Positions 25,712-35,710 of a stretch of DNA of 64,000 nt are shown here, piece after piece. Position numbers and translations under genes: made by a program. Origin of the DNA: Pseudomonadota bacterium. Its GTDB lineage: Bacteria > Pseudomonadota > Alphaproteobacteria > Rhizobiales > Xanthobacteraceae. Below the pieces are notes generated by a model. That model was not told where the DNA came from and ran no database searches. It saw nothing but the letters and a program-made list of their open reading frames with translations. The DNA is taken from positions 48,031-112,030 of the forward strand of contig JAFECJ010000012.1 in the NCBI GenBank assembly GCA_018242205.1, in the 5' to 3' direction. Positions within the stretch are counted from its first letter, which is position 1. Each line of letters starts with the position of its first letter.

Positions 25712-26383
25712 TTATTTCTTTTCAGGGGGTTGCAGGTAGGCGAGGACGACCTCGCAAATGTGCTCGCCGCGCGCGGCAAGCCGCTCGAAGGCACTGAGGT
25801 TCTCGCCAAAGATCACCGATAGCGTGTGCCGGTTCTGCATATAGAAGAAGCCGAGGCTGGCGATAGTGATGTAGAGCTCGACCGGATCGACGCCATGGCG
25901 GAACAGGCCCTCCGCCTCACCGCGCTTCAGCAACACCTCGATCATGCCGGTCAACGGCCGGTGCAGCGGACGAATGCTCTGCGACTTCTTGAGGTAGGCC
26001 GCCCGGTTCATGTTCTCGGTGGCGAGCAGGCTCAGAAACTCGGGGTGGTCGATGAAATATTGCCAGGTGAACAGCACCAGCTTGCGCATACCGGCGACCG
26101 GATCGAGCTCGGTCAGGTGCAAATCCTGCTCGGCGTGACGGATCGCCGAATAGGTATCCTCGAGCACGGCCAGATAGAGGCCCTGCTTGTCGCCGAAATA
26201 GTGATACAGCATGCGCTTGTTGACGCCGGCGCGCTTGGCGATGGCATCGACGCGGGCGCCGGTCAGCCCCTTGGCCGTGATCTCGGCCGTGGCGGCGCTC
26301 AGGATCGCGGCACGCGTGCGCTCGGGATCGCGCGTTGTCGCGGCCCGCAGGGCATCCCGGGATTTCGGCGTCGAACCTTCCAT
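25712..26383 (-). CDS. TetR/AcrR-family transcriptional regulator
   Basis: 223 residues. The N-terminal helix-turn-helix is typical: RAAILSAATAEITAKGLTGARVDAIAKRAGVNKRMLYHYFGDKQGL in outline, with KRMLYHYFGDK as the recognition-helix landmark. The rest is a ligand-binding/dimer domain of the TetR_C type. It sits directly upstream of the oxidoreductase-DUF993 operon. The shared boxes at 20494 and 25654 make it the likely repressor of both catabolic units. It starts 46 bp after the EamA gene and could also be read from that transcript. Confidence 0.9.
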   Translation of the reverse strand: MEGSTPKSRDALRAATTRDPERTRAAILSAATAEITAKGLTGARVDAIAKRAGVNKRMLYHYFGDKQGLYLAVLEDTYSAIRHAEQDLHLTELDPVAGMRKLVLFTWQYFIDHPEFLSLLATENMNRAAYLKKSQSIRPLHRPLTGMIEVLLKRGEAEGLFRHGVDPVELYITIASLGFFYMQNRHTLSVIFGENLSAFERLAARGEHICEVVLAYLQPPEKK

Positions 26384-26429
26384 GGTCCGACCTGTTTAGC
26401 GTAAGGGGGCTGGGACTCCTAGCGTGCCG

Positions 26430-27422
26430 TCAGGGCCAGGGAAAACGCCAGTTCCAGGACAGGATTTCGCCCATAGCGACCGGCAGCGGCAGGACCTGGA
26501 CCAGGCCATCGACGCTGACCGACAGCGCCAGTGCGCCGAACAGCGAGATCACCGTACCGGCGATGATGCGGCCGCCGAAAACCTCGTGGTGCGGATTAAG
26601 AATCGCGCCGAAATAAATGCGAACAACCATCGACAAGCGCTGGATCGGCGACACCACCGAAACCGGCGCCACGGCGAGTGCCATGTAACGCGTCATCTGC
26701 GAGATCGCCACCGCGACGCCGGAGATGACGAACCACCGCGCCGACTCGGCATTGATCGCGCGGAAGCTTCGCCACTGTGCCGGGATCAGAAGCGGCAGCA
26801 TGATGAAGACCGTCGCCGCCAGATACGAGATGAAACCACCGGCGAGGCCGACCGCCAGGCCCTTGTGGTCGAAGGCCATGCCGATGAGGATCGGGCTGAT
26901 GCCAAAGCCGAGCGCCGACAAGAGTGCGAACAGGTAGCCTTCCCGAAAGGCCGGTTCGAACGGCATGACAGCCGACGATGCGGCGGCCGACGGCTTCGCG
27001 GCAGGCTTCAAGGTCAGCGCCGGCCCAGCCACCACACAGGCGATGCCGATGAGGCGCAGGATCGTCACGGCCTCGCCAAGCCAGACCACGGCGAGCACCA
27101 GCGTGATGACCAGACTGAACTGCTGAACCGGCGCCACGAGATTGGCGCCGATCGCCTTGGTCGCCCGATAATTGCAGTAGCGCGCCATCGCGAAATGTAT
27201 GATGCCGGCGACGATCAGGAGAACGATGGCGCGTCCATCGAAGGACGATAGCGCGGCGAAGGCGCCGAACGGCGCCATGGCGAGAAGAAACACCGGCAGG
27301 CCGATGACGAGGCTGATCGCCACGGCTTGCAGAACCGTGCCCGTGAGCACGCCGCGCCGCACGCTGGCATTGGCGTAGGCAAAAGTGACTGCCGAGAGAA
27401 GGGAAAGAAGGCCGCCTAGCAT
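26430..27422 (-). CDS. EamA/DMT-family transporter
   Basis: 330 residues with about ten hydrophobic helices and an internal EamA duplication (N half from LSLLSAVTFAYANASVRRG; C half from YLFALLSALGFGISPILIG). The family moves small metabolites, often amino acids or their derivatives, across the inner membrane. It is 52 bp downstream of the HyuB-like gene on the same strand, so it is probably the last gene of that operon and could export or exchange a product. Substrate unknown. Confidence 0.85.
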   Translation of the reverse strand: MLGGLLSLLSAVTFAYANASVRRGVLTGTVLQAVAISLVIGLPVFLLAMAPFGAFAALSSFDGRAIVLLIVAGIIHFAMARYCNYRATKAIGANLVAPVQQFSLVITLVLAVVWLGEAVTILRLIGIACVVAGPALTLKPAAKPSAAASSAVMPFEPAFREGYLFALLSALGFGISPILIGMAFDHKGLAVGLAGGFISYLAATVFIMLPLLIPAQWRSFRAINAESARWFVISGVAVAISQMTRYMALAVAPVSVVSPIQRLSMVVRIYFGAILNPHHEVFGGRIIAGTVISLFGALALSVSVDGLVQVLPLPVAMGEILSWNWRFPWP

Positions 27423-27474
27423 GACGGCCTTCCCTTATCGCACCTGGCTGTCTCGCGCACGACGAACCGCTGTC

Positions 27475-29382
27475 TTACGAACAGCACCGGCAATTCATCG
27501 CGAACACCACCCGCTCCTCCTCCGTGAGCTTCTCCGGGATCTCGTTGCGCTGCGGCTGTTCGAGTATCATCTGCGCCGGAAATATCGGCGTCGGCGCGAT
27601 CGGTTCGTCGATCGGCAGGCCTTGCTTCTTCATGTCGGCGCGGCGTTCCGCGGTCGCTTCAACGTCGATCGAGCCATCTTTGGCAAAGGCGACACCGTAA
27701 TCCCTCTCCGCCTGATCGCGCGTGACATAGCCGCAGCGTACGTCGCGTTCGACGCTAGCGACGTCGCGCTCCAGCGGCGTGCCGTAACCGCCGCCGCCGC
27801 CGGAGCGGAGGATATAGGCGTCACCGGGCTTGAGCACCTGGTTGATCGCCTTGCCGTTGGGGAAATGCGTCTCCTTGTCGGCGCCGCCGCGATGGATTGC
27901 GACCGAGTTACCGAAGCCGGACAGGCCGCCGAACACGCCCCACGGCTTGCAGACGACACGATCCATCTGCGAGGAGAAGTTGATCTGGTTGATGGCCTGC
28001 ATCACCTGCTCGGTTCCAAGGCCGCCGCGGAATTGGCCGGCACCGCCGGAATCCGGCCGCAGGCAGTAACGCTCGACCAGCAGCGGATACTTGGCCTCGA
28101 CCTGCTCGGACGGGCCGTTATGCGTATCGCCGTCGTTCATGGCAATGGTCGCATTCATGCCGTCGCTATTGTGCTTGGCGCCCCAGCCGCCGCCGATCAA
28201 GCCGCCGAGATAAATATAGAACGAATTGTCCGACGCCTTGCGGCCGTTGACACGCCCGACGACGAGATCGGCATGATGGCCGGCGGCGACCTGGTCCGGC
28301 ATTGCCGGCGCCACCGCCTTGAAGATCGTATCCACCACGGTCATCGGATAGGTCATCCACATGCGCATCGCTGCCGGCTTCACCGCGCTGACGACGCTGC
28401 CCGGCGGCAGGATGATGTCGAGCGCACGGAACTGGCCCTCGTTGATCGGCATGTCGAGCGGCGAGGTCAGACACTTGAACGCCACCTGACAGCACGACAT
28501 GCCCGCCGTCGCGCCCGAATTATAGAAACCGCCGACCTGTTTAGACACTTCCGAGAGATCGACCGACATGCGGTCGCCCTTGATCTCGACCTTGACGCGA
28601 ATCGGCACGCGTACGCCGACCGAGACACCGTCATCATCCATGAAAGACTCCGCCTCATAGATGCCGTCGGGCATCGCCGCGACGCGTTCGCGAGCCAGCC
28701 GCTCGCTCTGGCCCATGATGGCGTCGATGGCGCCGAGCACGTCATCGCGGCCGTATTTGCGCAGCATTTCGAGGAAGCGCTTTTCGCCGGTCTTCACCGC
28801 AGCGACCTGGGCGCGGAAATCGCCCATGGCGCGGTCGGCCAGACGCACATTGGTCTTGATGATCGACACCAGTTCGTCGCTGACCACGCCCTTGCGGTAA
28901 ATCTTGACGATCGGCATCTGCAGACCCTCGGAGTAGATGTCCGTGGTCGAGCCCGACAAAGTGCCGCCGACATCCGGCCAATGCGCCATGCAGCAGGAGA
29001 ATCCGAGCAACTCGCCGTCATGGAAGATCGGCACCGTGAAGGTCATATGGTTGAGGTGCGAGCCGGTGATGTAGGCGTCGTTGGTCAGCAGGATGTCGCC
29101 TGGATCGAGATCGCCCTTGAAGTGCGCGATCTTGGCCTTCACCGTTTCGCTCATGCCGCGAATAAACATCGGCAGGCCGAGCCCGATCGAGATCGTGTTG
29201 CCCTCGGCGTCGAACAGTCCAACGGTGAAATCCAGCGCCTCGTAGATGATCATATTGTAGGCGGTGCGCATCAGGTTGGTCTTCATCTCCTCCGTCGCGG
29301 CGATGAGACCGTTGCGCACGATTTCGGTGACGACTGGGTCCACGGCCGTACGGGTCTGGCCCTTCCTGGTGATAGCGTCCAT
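27475..29382 (-). CDS. Hydantoinase B/oxoprolinase-family protein
   Basis: 635 residues, the usual HyuB length (~550-650). Family landmarks: EEMKTNLMRTAYNMIIYEALDF near residue 30, GDILLTNDAYITGSHLNHMT (metal-site region), CCMAHWPDVGG, and the late GGAGQFRGGLG and LRSGGGGGYG. The C-terminus ends CRCCS, as in many relatives. It forms a pair with HyuA (2-bp gap) that, in this superfamily, performs ATP-dependent opening or carboxylation of hydantoin, 5-oxoproline, acetone or similar. Which one applies here is not clear. Confidence 0.9.
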   Translation of the reverse strand: MDAITRKGQTRTAVDPVVTEIVRNGLIAATEEMKTNLMRTAYNMIIYEALDFTVGLFDAEGNTISIGLGLPMFIRGMSETVKAKIAHFKGDLDPGDILLTNDAYITGSHLNHMTFTVPIFHDGELLGFSCCMAHWPDVGGTLSGSTTDIYSEGLQMPIVKIYRKGVVSDELVSIIKTNVRLADRAMGDFRAQVAAVKTGEKRFLEMLRKYGRDDVLGAIDAIMGQSERLARERVAAMPDGIYEAESFMDDDGVSVGVRVPIRVKVEIKGDRMSVDLSEVSKQVGGFYNSGATAGMSCCQVAFKCLTSPLDMPINEGQFRALDIILPPGSVVSAVKPAAMRMWMTYPMTVVDTIFKAVAPAMPDQVAAGHHADLVVGRVNGRKASDNSFYIYLGGLIGGGWGAKHNSDGMNATIAMNDGDTHNGPSEQVEAKYPLLVERYCLRPDSGGAGQFRGGLGTEQVMQAINQINFSSQMDRVVCKPWGVFGGLSGFGNSVAIHRGGADKETHFPNGKAINQVLKPGDAYILRSGGGGGYGTPLERDVASVERDVRCGYVTRDQAERDYGVAFAKDGSIDVEATAERRADMKKQGLPIDEPIAPTPIFPAQMILEQPQRNEIPEKLTEEERVVFAMNCRCCS

Positions 29383-29384
29383 GA

Positions 29385-31460
29385 TCAGGCCCTTCCGATT
29401 TCGATATGCAGATTGCCGAAGGCATCGACTTCGACCTTGTCCTGCGGGAATACGACGGTTGTCGAGGCATGCTCCTCGATCAGTGCCGGACCGTTGATGC
29501 GGTTTCCGGCGGCGAGCTTGGTGCGGTCATAGGTCGGCGTATCGACCATGCCGACGCCAGAATAATAGACCTTGCGTTTGCCGCGGAATGCAGCCTCCGC
29601 CGAGACGCCACCGTGATCGAGCGGCTCTCGCTCGGGCTTCTTCATCAGGCCGACGGTCGCCGAACGCAACGACACGATCTCGGCCTTCTCGTCGGCATTG
29701 TGATAGCCGTAGCGGGTCTCGTGCACGGCATCGAACAGCTTCTTGATGCCGTCGCGATCCTGCCTCTCGAACAGCTCCATCGGAATATCGACCGTGACGG
29801 CATGCTCTTGGCCGACGTAACGCATGTCGGCGCCACGCAGCGACACGGTGTCGACGGTCATGTGGCGGCCGCGCGCCAGATCCTCGGTGCCCGCCTTCTC
29901 CAGGGCCTGGTACAGCGTCTCCATCTCGTCGAACGAGATATCGGCGAACGGCTTGAACCAAGTGTTGACAAGGTCACGGCGAAGATCGGCGAACAGCATG
30001 CCGTAGGCCGAGAAATGCCCGGGCGCAAACGGGATGATGAGCTTGCCGATACGCAATTCGCGCGCGATCATCGCCGCGTGCAGCGGACCGGCGCCGCCAT
30101 AAGCGACCATGGCGAAGTCGGCCGCATCGAGTCCACGTTCGGTCGTGACCCAGCGCACCATGTGCGCCATCTTGGTGACGGCGACGCGCAGAATGCCGTC
30201 GGCCGCCTCCAGCGTTCCAAGGTCCAGCGCCTTTCCGATTTTCGTCTCGATCGCGTTTTCGGCACCTTTGAGATTGAGCTTCATCTCGCCGCCCAGGAAG
30301 CGGTCCGGCGCCAGGCGCCCGAGCGCGAGATTGCAATCCGTCACGGTCGGTTCGGTGCCGCCGAGGCCGTAGCACACCGGGCCCGGCGAGGAACCGGCGC
30401 TTTCCGGGCCGACACGCAGAGCGCCCGCCTCGATGCGCGCGATGGAGCCGCCGCCGGTGCCGACTTCCTGAATGTCGATCATCGGAATCTGCAACGGCAG
30501 GCCGGAGGCATAGCCGCCGACGATCTGGCCGCCGGTCATCAGCACGTCGCCCTGATAGATGACGCCGGCTTTCGCCGTGGTGCCGCCCATGTCGAAGGCG
30601 ATGGCGTTCTTCAGGCCGATCTGGTCGCACAACACCTTGGAGCCAATGACGCCGGCCGCCGGGCCGGATTCCAGCATGCGGATGCAGGACTGCTGCGCCT
30701 CTTCGATATCGAAAAGCCCGCCGGTCGATTGCACCACCAAAAACGTGCCGGTGAAGCCGGTGTCGGCGAGGTGTTCGTCCATCTCGCCCAGATAGCGGCG
30801 CACGCGCGGGCCGACATAGGCGTTGGCCGCGGTCGTCGAAGTACGCTCGTACTCGCGGTATTCCTGCGACAGTTCGTGCGAAGCCGTAACGAACAGATCG
30901 GGGAACGCCTGCTCGACGATCTCTTTGGCGCGCTTCTCATGCGCCGGATTGCGGTAGGAATGCAGGAACAGAATGGCAACCGCTTTGATGCCCTGCTTCA
31001 CCGCCTCGGCGACGGTGTCGAGCACCTGTTGCTCATCGAGCGGAATGAGCACGCGGCCCTGCGCATCGCAGCGCTCGCGGATGTCGAAGCGCATGTCGCG
31101 ATCGATCAGCGGTTTGTGCTTCTGGAAGAACAGATTGTAGGCCTCGGGCCGGTTGACGCGGCCGATTTCGTAAATGTCCCGGAAGCCTTGGGTCGTCAGT
31201 AGCGCACAAGGCGCGCCGGTGCGCTCGAGGATGGTGTTGATCGCCACCGTGGTGCCGTGCAGGAACAATTGCGCCTGCGGGAACGACGCGCCGGCCTTTT
31301 CGACACCGGTCTCGATGCCGGTGACGAGGCGCTGATGCGTGGTCAGCGTCTTGCCGAGCATCAGCCTGCCAGTCGGCTCATCGAAGGCCGCCACGTCGGT
31401 GAAAGTGCCGCCGACGTCGGCCGACAGCCGCAATCGGTTCTGATTTAACTTCGCATCCAC
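29385..31460 (-). CDS. Hydantoinase A/oxoprolinase-family ATPase subunit
   Basis: 691 residues. The N-terminal ASKHA-like nucleotide-binding motif is [16 protein letters not shown]. Then come [26 protein letters not shown] in outline, the second phosphate loop [15 protein letters not shown] and [12 protein letters not shown], and late [15 protein letters not shown]. It is the ATP-using partner of the HyuB-like subunit immediately downstream. The upstream neighbour is an oligogalacturonate-lyase-like propeller (6-bp gap), and TRAP/TAXI transport genes are further up, so the complex probably processes an imported carboxylate or lactam. Confidence 0.92.
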   Translation of the reverse strand: MDAKLNQNRLRLSADVGGTFTDVAAFDEPTGRLMLGKTLTTHQRLVTGIETGVEKAGASFPQAQLFLHGTTVAINTILERTGAPCALLTTQGFRDIYEIGRVNRPEAYNLFFQKHKPLIDRDMRFDIRERCDAQGRVLIPLDEQQVLDTVAEAVKQGIKAVAILFLHSYRNPAHEKRAKEIVEQAFPDLFVTASHELSQEYREYERTSTTAANAYVGPRVRRYLGEMDEHLADTGFTGTFLVVQSTGGLFDIEEAQQSCIRMLESGPAAGVIGSKVLCDQIGLKNAIAFDMGGTTAKAGVIYQGDVLMTGGQIVGGYASGLPLQIPMIDIQEVGTGGGSIARIEAGALRVGPESAGSSPGPVCYGLGGTEPTVTDCNLALGRLAPDRFLGGEMKLNLKGAENAIETKIGKALDLGTLEAADGILRVAVTKMAHMVRWVTTERGLDAADFAMVAYGGAGPLHAAMIARELRIGKLIIPFAPGHFSAYGMLFADLRRDLVNTWFKPFADISFDEMETLYQALEKAGTEDLARGRHMTVDTVSLRGADMRYVGQEHAVTVDIPMELFERQDRDGIKKLFDAVHETRYGYHNADEKAEIVSLRSATVGLMKKPEREPLDHGGVSAEAAFRGKRKVYYSGVGMVDTPTYDRTKLAAGNRINGPALIEEHASTTVVFPQDKVEVDAFGNLHIEIGRA

Positions 31461-31466
31461 TGTGAG

Positions 31467-32552
31467 CTACTCCGTGAATTGGTCGATTTCGACTTCATAG
31501 ACCTGCGCAAAGCCGGTCCTGTCCGAGGTGAAAACCACACGCTTGCCGTCCGGCGAAAAGCGCGGATGCGGGTGGGTGTGCTGGCGCGCTTCGACCGCAA
31601 CCGGGCCGTCGTTGTAGGGGAAGGGATACGCCCAGTGTGCGCCCTCCGATGTGGCCTCGCTGGCGCAGAGGAACTCCGCTTCGCCGCCGAGCGGCAGAAT
31701 GTGCAGGCCCTTGTCGGGAAAATTGGTGTCGCAGACAAAGCGCGCGCCGCTGGCGTCCGGCGCCGCGTGCCAGGCTGGAAAACGATTGAGCCACTCAGCC
31801 TTGCCCGTGGCCATGTCGATCAAGCGCATGCCGCGCGGCCAGTCGATGAAGGCGATCGCCTTGCGGCCCGGCAACCAAACCTCGTGGGTCACCCACTGCA
31901 TCTTGTCTTCGCGCTCGTAGACGCGCTTGTTGACGCCGTCGCGGGTGACGGTCCAGACACGGTCGGTCAGCGGGCCGGCGTAGAGGATGAGGTTATCGTC
32001 GTCCGGGCAGAACTGCGGATGGCCGATGGTGTCGCGCTCGAGGATGACGCGGCTGGTGCCGGCTCCGGTGTCGATCAGCACGAAGCGCGACACCTTGCCG
32101 GTCTTCACCGGGATCGCCCACCAGCGTCCATCGGCCGACAGCGCGGTTGTGCCCATCGCGGCGCCGACCATGCCTTTTTCACGCATCTCGACAGCGCCGA
32201 AATCGGCGAGCTGCGTTTCGCTGAAGTCACGCAGATCGCCGCGCCAGGCGCCCGTGGCGGCGACGTAATAAACGTAATCCCCGTCCGGTGCGGGATAGAT
32301 CGACCATTCGGCCAAATCGTCGCGGTCGGTGACCTGCACGATCTCGCCGGCGGCGCGGTCCTCGTAATAGATCTGCGGCTTGCCAGTGCGATGCGAGACG
32401 AAGAACAGCTTCGCGCCGGCGCGGTCATAGGCCGGCACGAAGAAGAACGGATGATGATGAACGCTTGGGTGATCGGTCACCTGACGCACCTTCCGCTTCG
32501 AGCGCGCGTCCACGTGGACGCGCGATCCTGTTCTGTCGCGGCTGCCTTTCAA
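31467..32552 (-). CDS. Oligogalacturonate lyase-like beta-propeller protein
   Basis: 361 residues with repeated propeller motifs (AYDRAGAKLFFVSHRTGKPQ; HPHPRFSPDGKRVVFTSDRTG). Overall order and conserved His-containing motifs resemble PL22 oligogalacturonate lyase: IGHPQFCPDDDN, VTHEVWLPGRKA and HTHPHPRFSPDGK. No signal peptide is seen, so it is cytoplasmic, like Ogl. Ogl cleaves unsaturated digalacturonate; here no pectin genes surround it, and the HyuAB/TRAP setting suggests a different substrate. A TolB-like non-enzymatic propeller is the alternative. Confidence 0.72.
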   Translation of the reverse strand: MKGSRDRTGSRVHVDARSKRKVRQVTDHPSVHHHPFFFVPAYDRAGAKLFFVSHRTGKPQIYYEDRAAGEIVQVTDRDDLAEWSIYPAPDGDYVYYVAATGAWRGDLRDFSETQLADFGAVEMREKGMVGAAMGTTALSADGRWWAIPVKTGKVSRFVLIDTGAGTSRVILERDTIGHPQFCPDDDNLILYAGPLTDRVWTVTRDGVNKRVYEREDKMQWVTHEVWLPGRKAIAFIDWPRGMRLIDMATGKAEWLNRFPAWHAAPDASGARFVCDTNFPDKGLHILPLGGEAEFLCASEATSEGAHWAYPFPYNDGPVAVEARQHTHPHPRFSPDGKRVVFTSDRTGFAQVYEVEIDQFTE

Positions 32553-32556
32553 CGCC

Positions 32557-34518
32557 TCAGCCCTCGACCGACTTCGGCTGCGCCGCCTGCGGCGAGCGCA
32601 TGCCGGGAATGACCGTCGACAGGCTCACCGCCGGAAAGCGCCAGTTGAGTGCCAGGAACGCCACGCCGAGCCCGTTTCCGAGCCACCACAGCATCGCGCC
32701 GGTCGGCGCGATGATGGCGACGACGCCGCAGGCCATGAGCAGGATGCGGTCCGGCCAGCCGATATCGCGGCGGAAGTAGCCGGTCAGGCCCACTGCCCAC
32801 AGACCGGTCGGGATGAACAGACCGAGCGAGGCGACGATGATGTTGAAGATCGGGCCCTGTGCCAGCAGCGCCGGATCGGCAACGAAGGCGAACGGGATCA
32901 GGAAAGCGACAAAGCTCATCTGGAACGCGATCCAGCCGGTGTTCCACGGGCTGGTGCGAGCGATGCCGGCCGCTGCATAGGCCGCGAGCGCCACCGGCGG
33001 CGTTACCATCGACAGCACGCAGTAATACATCACGAAGAAATGCGCGGTGAGCTGCGGCACGCCGAGCTTCTGCAACGCCGGTGCATAGAGCACGGCGCCG
33101 ATGATGTAGGCGGCGACGGTCGGCAAGCCCATGCCCATGATGATGCAGCCGGCGATGATCAGCAGCAGCGAACCGGCCAGCGTCTGACCGCCCGCCGAAA
33201 TCAGCCCGGCCGAGAAATGCAGCGCCAGATTCGACTGGATGGCGATGGCGATGATGATGCCGATGGCGCCGATCGGCACCGCAATCTCGGCCGCCTGACG
33301 GCCGGTGTCGCGGATCATGTCGAGCACCTGTCGCGGCTTGATCCAGTCAGCCCGGCGAATGAAAGCGACCGGGAAGCAGGCGATGGTGGCGTACATCGCC
33401 GCGGTCTGCGCCGAATATTCAAAGATCATGCAGCCGATCAGCAGCACCGGCGGTAACAGCAGATGCAGCCGCGGCAGCACCGGATCGACATTTTCGACGG
33501 TCTCGATCGGCAGCGTGCCGGTGCCGGTCTTGCGCGCGTTGAGATCGACCAGCATGTAAAGCGCGACGTAATAGGCGATCGCCGGAATCACCCCGGCCAA
33601 CGCGATTTGCGCGTAGGGAATGCCGAGCAGCTCGGCCATGACGAAGGCGGCGACGCCCATGACCGGCGGCATCAGTTGTCCGCCGGTCGAGGCAATGGCT
33701 TCGGTCGCGGCGGCGCGATCGCCGTTGACGCCCGACTTGCGCATCAGCGGAATGGTGAAGACGCCCACGGCGGCGACATTGGCCACGGCGCTCCCGGTAA
33801 TCGTACCCATCAGGCTGGAGCCCACCACGGCGACCTTCTGGCTGCCGCCCGTGGCGCGTCCAACCAGACGAATGGCCAGATCGATGAACAGCTTTCCACC
33901 GCCGATCGACGCGTACACGACACCGAAGGCAATGAAATAGAACACGAAGGTAACGGAGGTCTCGGTGGTGACGCCGAGGATGCCACTGGTGGTCAGCAGT
34001 AAGATCTCGACATATTCCTCAAGCCCGAAGCCGCGAAAGCCGCCAAACGGCAGAAAATAGCCGAAGGCGCCGTAAGCGAGGAAACCGAGGATCACCCAGA
34101 CCAGGATCATTCCGGTCGTTCGGCGCACGCCTTCGATCAGCAGCAACACGAAGAGGATGCCGAAGACGACGTCCTGCATGAAGACCGGGTCGACGTTCTC
34201 GATACGGGCTTCGATGCGCGTCAGCGACATCCAGTAGTAAATGGCGAAGGCAATGGTGCCGCCGACCGTCACGATATCCGCAGCCCGGCATAGCCACCGC
34301 GGGAGGCGCGGTGCCTCGAGCGGACGCCATAGAAACACCAGCAACAGCGCCAGCAAGAGATGGATCGGCCGTTGCACCAACGGCGGCTGCGGGTGAATGA
34401 GAATGTAATATTGAAAGCCGACAAGAACGAGCCCGAACCAAAGGCGAATGTCCGTCAGCGCGCGCCAGCCGGCCTGCAGAGGGCGCGAGACGTTCATTTC
34501 GTCGTGCGAATTGTCCAT
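32557..34518 (-). CDS. TRAP transporter fused permease (4TM/12TM, TAXI type)
   Basis: About 653 residues, strongly hydrophobic throughout. An N-terminal small-subunit-like part (helices near WFGLVLVGFQYYILIHP and LLLALLLVFLWRPLEAP) is fused to the large DctM-like domain, with conserved SLMGTITGSAVANVAAVGVFTIPLMR, GGQLMPPVMGVAAFVMAE, IIMGMGLPTVAAYI and CVLSMVTPPVALAAYAAAG. Fusion of both membrane parts is normal for TAXI systems. Start ATG 34518 (MDNSHDEMN) was chosen over the 34554 codon. It is downstream of the TAXI binding protein, with a stable hairpin between them. Confidence 0.93.
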   Translation of the reverse strand: MDNSHDEMNVSRPLQAGWRALTDIRLWFGLVLVGFQYYILIHPQPPLVQRPIHLLLALLLVFLWRPLEAPRLPRWLCRAADIVTVGGTIAFAIYYWMSLTRIEARIENVDPVFMQDVVFGILFVLLLIEGVRRTTGMILVWVILGFLAYGAFGYFLPFGGFRGFGLEEYVEILLLTTSGILGVTTETSVTFVFYFIAFGVVYASIGGGKLFIDLAIRLVGRATGGSQKVAVVGSSLMGTITGSAVANVAAVGVFTIPLMRKSGVNGDRAAATEAIASTGGQLMPPVMGVAAFVMAELLGIPYAQIALAGVIPAIAYYVALYMLVDLNARKTGTGTLPIETVENVDPVLPRLHLLLPPVLLIGCMIFEYSAQTAAMYATIACFPVAFIRRADWIKPRQVLDMIRDTGRQAAEIAVPIGAIGIIIAIAIQSNLALHFSAGLISAGGQTLAGSLLLIIAGCIIMGMGLPTVAAYIIGAVLYAPALQKLGVPQLTAHFFVMYYCVLSMVTPPVALAAYAAAGIARTSPWNTGWIAFQMSFVAFLIPFAFVADPALLAQGPIFNIIVASLGLFIPTGLWAVGLTGYFRRDIGWPDRILLMACGVVAIIAPTGAMLWWLGNGLGVAFLALNWRFPAVSLSTVIPGMRSPQAAQPKSVEG

Positions 34519-34611
34519 GGGATGTTTCCGGGCTGCACCGCGCGCGCGGGCCACTACGAGACGTTGATGTGGTTTATGGGCGGCGTCGGGCGCCGCTTGA
34601 TTCAGTTGGCT

Positions 34612-34645
34612 GCGGGCCGCGAACCGTCGAGGTTCACCGGCCCGC
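34612..34645 (-). other. Intercistronic hairpin between TAXI and TRAP genes
   Basis: GCGGGCC (as its complement) pairs across a nested GAACC/GGTTC stem with loop GTCGA; the outer arms are 34612-34618 and 34639-34645. There is no T-run, so it is more like a processing or 3'-stabilising hairpin that raises binding-protein expression over permease than a full terminator. Confidence 0.55.
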
Positions 34646-34663
34646 GCCGATATTCGACAGGCG

Positions 34664-35647
34664 CTACATCATGCCCTGTTCTTTGTAGTATTTGGCCGCG
34701 CCCGGATGCAGCGGAATGCCCGTGTTCTCGGGCTTGGCCGCGGCCTTCGGGTCGAAAGCATTGAATGCCGGGTAGGCCTTCACCAGATCGGCGCGCTTTT
34801 CGAGGAAGGTCTTGACGATCTTGTAGGCGACGTCGTCAGGTAGATCGTCGCGCGCGATCAGCTCGGTGCCGAAATCCGCGCCCCAAGTCGGACCTTTCTG
34901 GCCCTTGAACCATTCCGGGAACTGAGCCGCCTTCAGGCCGTTTTCGGAGAGCTTCTTGCGCGCCTTTTCCGACAGATCCATGAAGGTGACGTCGGCAGTC
35001 AGCGAGACTTCCGTGATCATCGGATGGCCCTTGAGCACGGTGTCGAGCAGAATGTCGGCGCGGCCTTCGCGCATCATGTCCGGGATCTGCGCCGGATTGA
35101 CCTGGATGATTTCACCGCCCTGCGCCTTGATCTTGGCGCGGTCGAGGCCGTAGGCGGCGAGGATCATGTCAACCGTCGGCGGCACGTTCGAACCTTGCGG
35201 CTTCATGACGATACGCAACGGTTTTCCCGAGGTGAAAATCTTGTCCATCGTGTCGAGGCCGGTCTTCTTGATGAAGTCGTTCTTCACCATGGCGGCCATG
35301 TAAACGGGGTTCAGTCCGCCAACGAGCGCGCGGATGCGGGTCGCCTTCTTGCCGTTATAGAGCTCTTCACCGTTCATCGCCCAAACCGAGGTGGCGACGT
35401 TCGACAAGGCGATTTCAGCCTTGCCCTGCTCGACCACCATGGGGTTGGCGACACCGCCGCCACGAGCGATGACTTCGACCGATGCCCCGCCCATCACCGG
35501 CTTGAGCGCCTGCTCGAGCGCTGCGGCAGCAACGTACCAGCCCGAACCGACCGGCATGGCGCCGATGCGGATTGTATCCGCTGCAATCGCTGCGCCCGCA
35601 ACGCTCAGCGCGGTGGCGAAAGCGACCGCTCCAATCATTCTTCTCAT
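34664..35647 (-). CDS. TAXI-family TRAP transporter solute-binding protein
   Basis: 327 residues with a signal peptide (MRRMIGAVAFATALSVAGAAIA, then ADTIRIG). The mature TAXI fold shows GAMPVGSGWYVAAAALEQAL, ARGGGVANPMVVEQGKAEIALSN and a long C-terminal region. TAXI proteins bind organic acids such as glutamate or oxoacids in the periplasm and pass them to a fused TRAP permease, which is the next gene. The ligand here is unknown. The IclR gene ends 63 bp upstream on the same strand. Confidence 0.92.
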   Translation of the reverse strand: MRRMIGAVAFATALSVAGAAIAADTIRIGAMPVGSGWYVAAAALEQALKPVMGGASVEVIARGGGVANPMVVEQGKAEIALSNVATSVWAMNGEELYNGKKATRIRALVGGLNPVYMAAMVKNDFIKKTGLDTMDKIFTSGKPLRIVMKPQGSNVPPTVDMILAAYGLDRAKIKAQGGEIIQVNPAQIPDMMREGRADILLDTVLKGHPMITEVSLTADVTFMDLSEKARKKLSENGLKAAQFPEWFKGQKGPTWGADFGTELIARDDLPDDVAYKIVKTFLEKRADLVKAYPAFNAFDPKAAAKPENTGIPLHPGAAKYYKEQGMM

Positions 35648-35710
35648 TCTCGTCTCCTCCTGCTGCCTGTTTATCTTCGGCTTTCTAATTTCTGCGCGGC
35701 GCCGCGGGCG

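Noticed and set aside
27385..31202. Two long plus-strand ORFs (715 and 598 residues) opposite HyuA/HyuB
   Set aside because: They mirror the codon bias of the minus-strand genes and contain no motifs.
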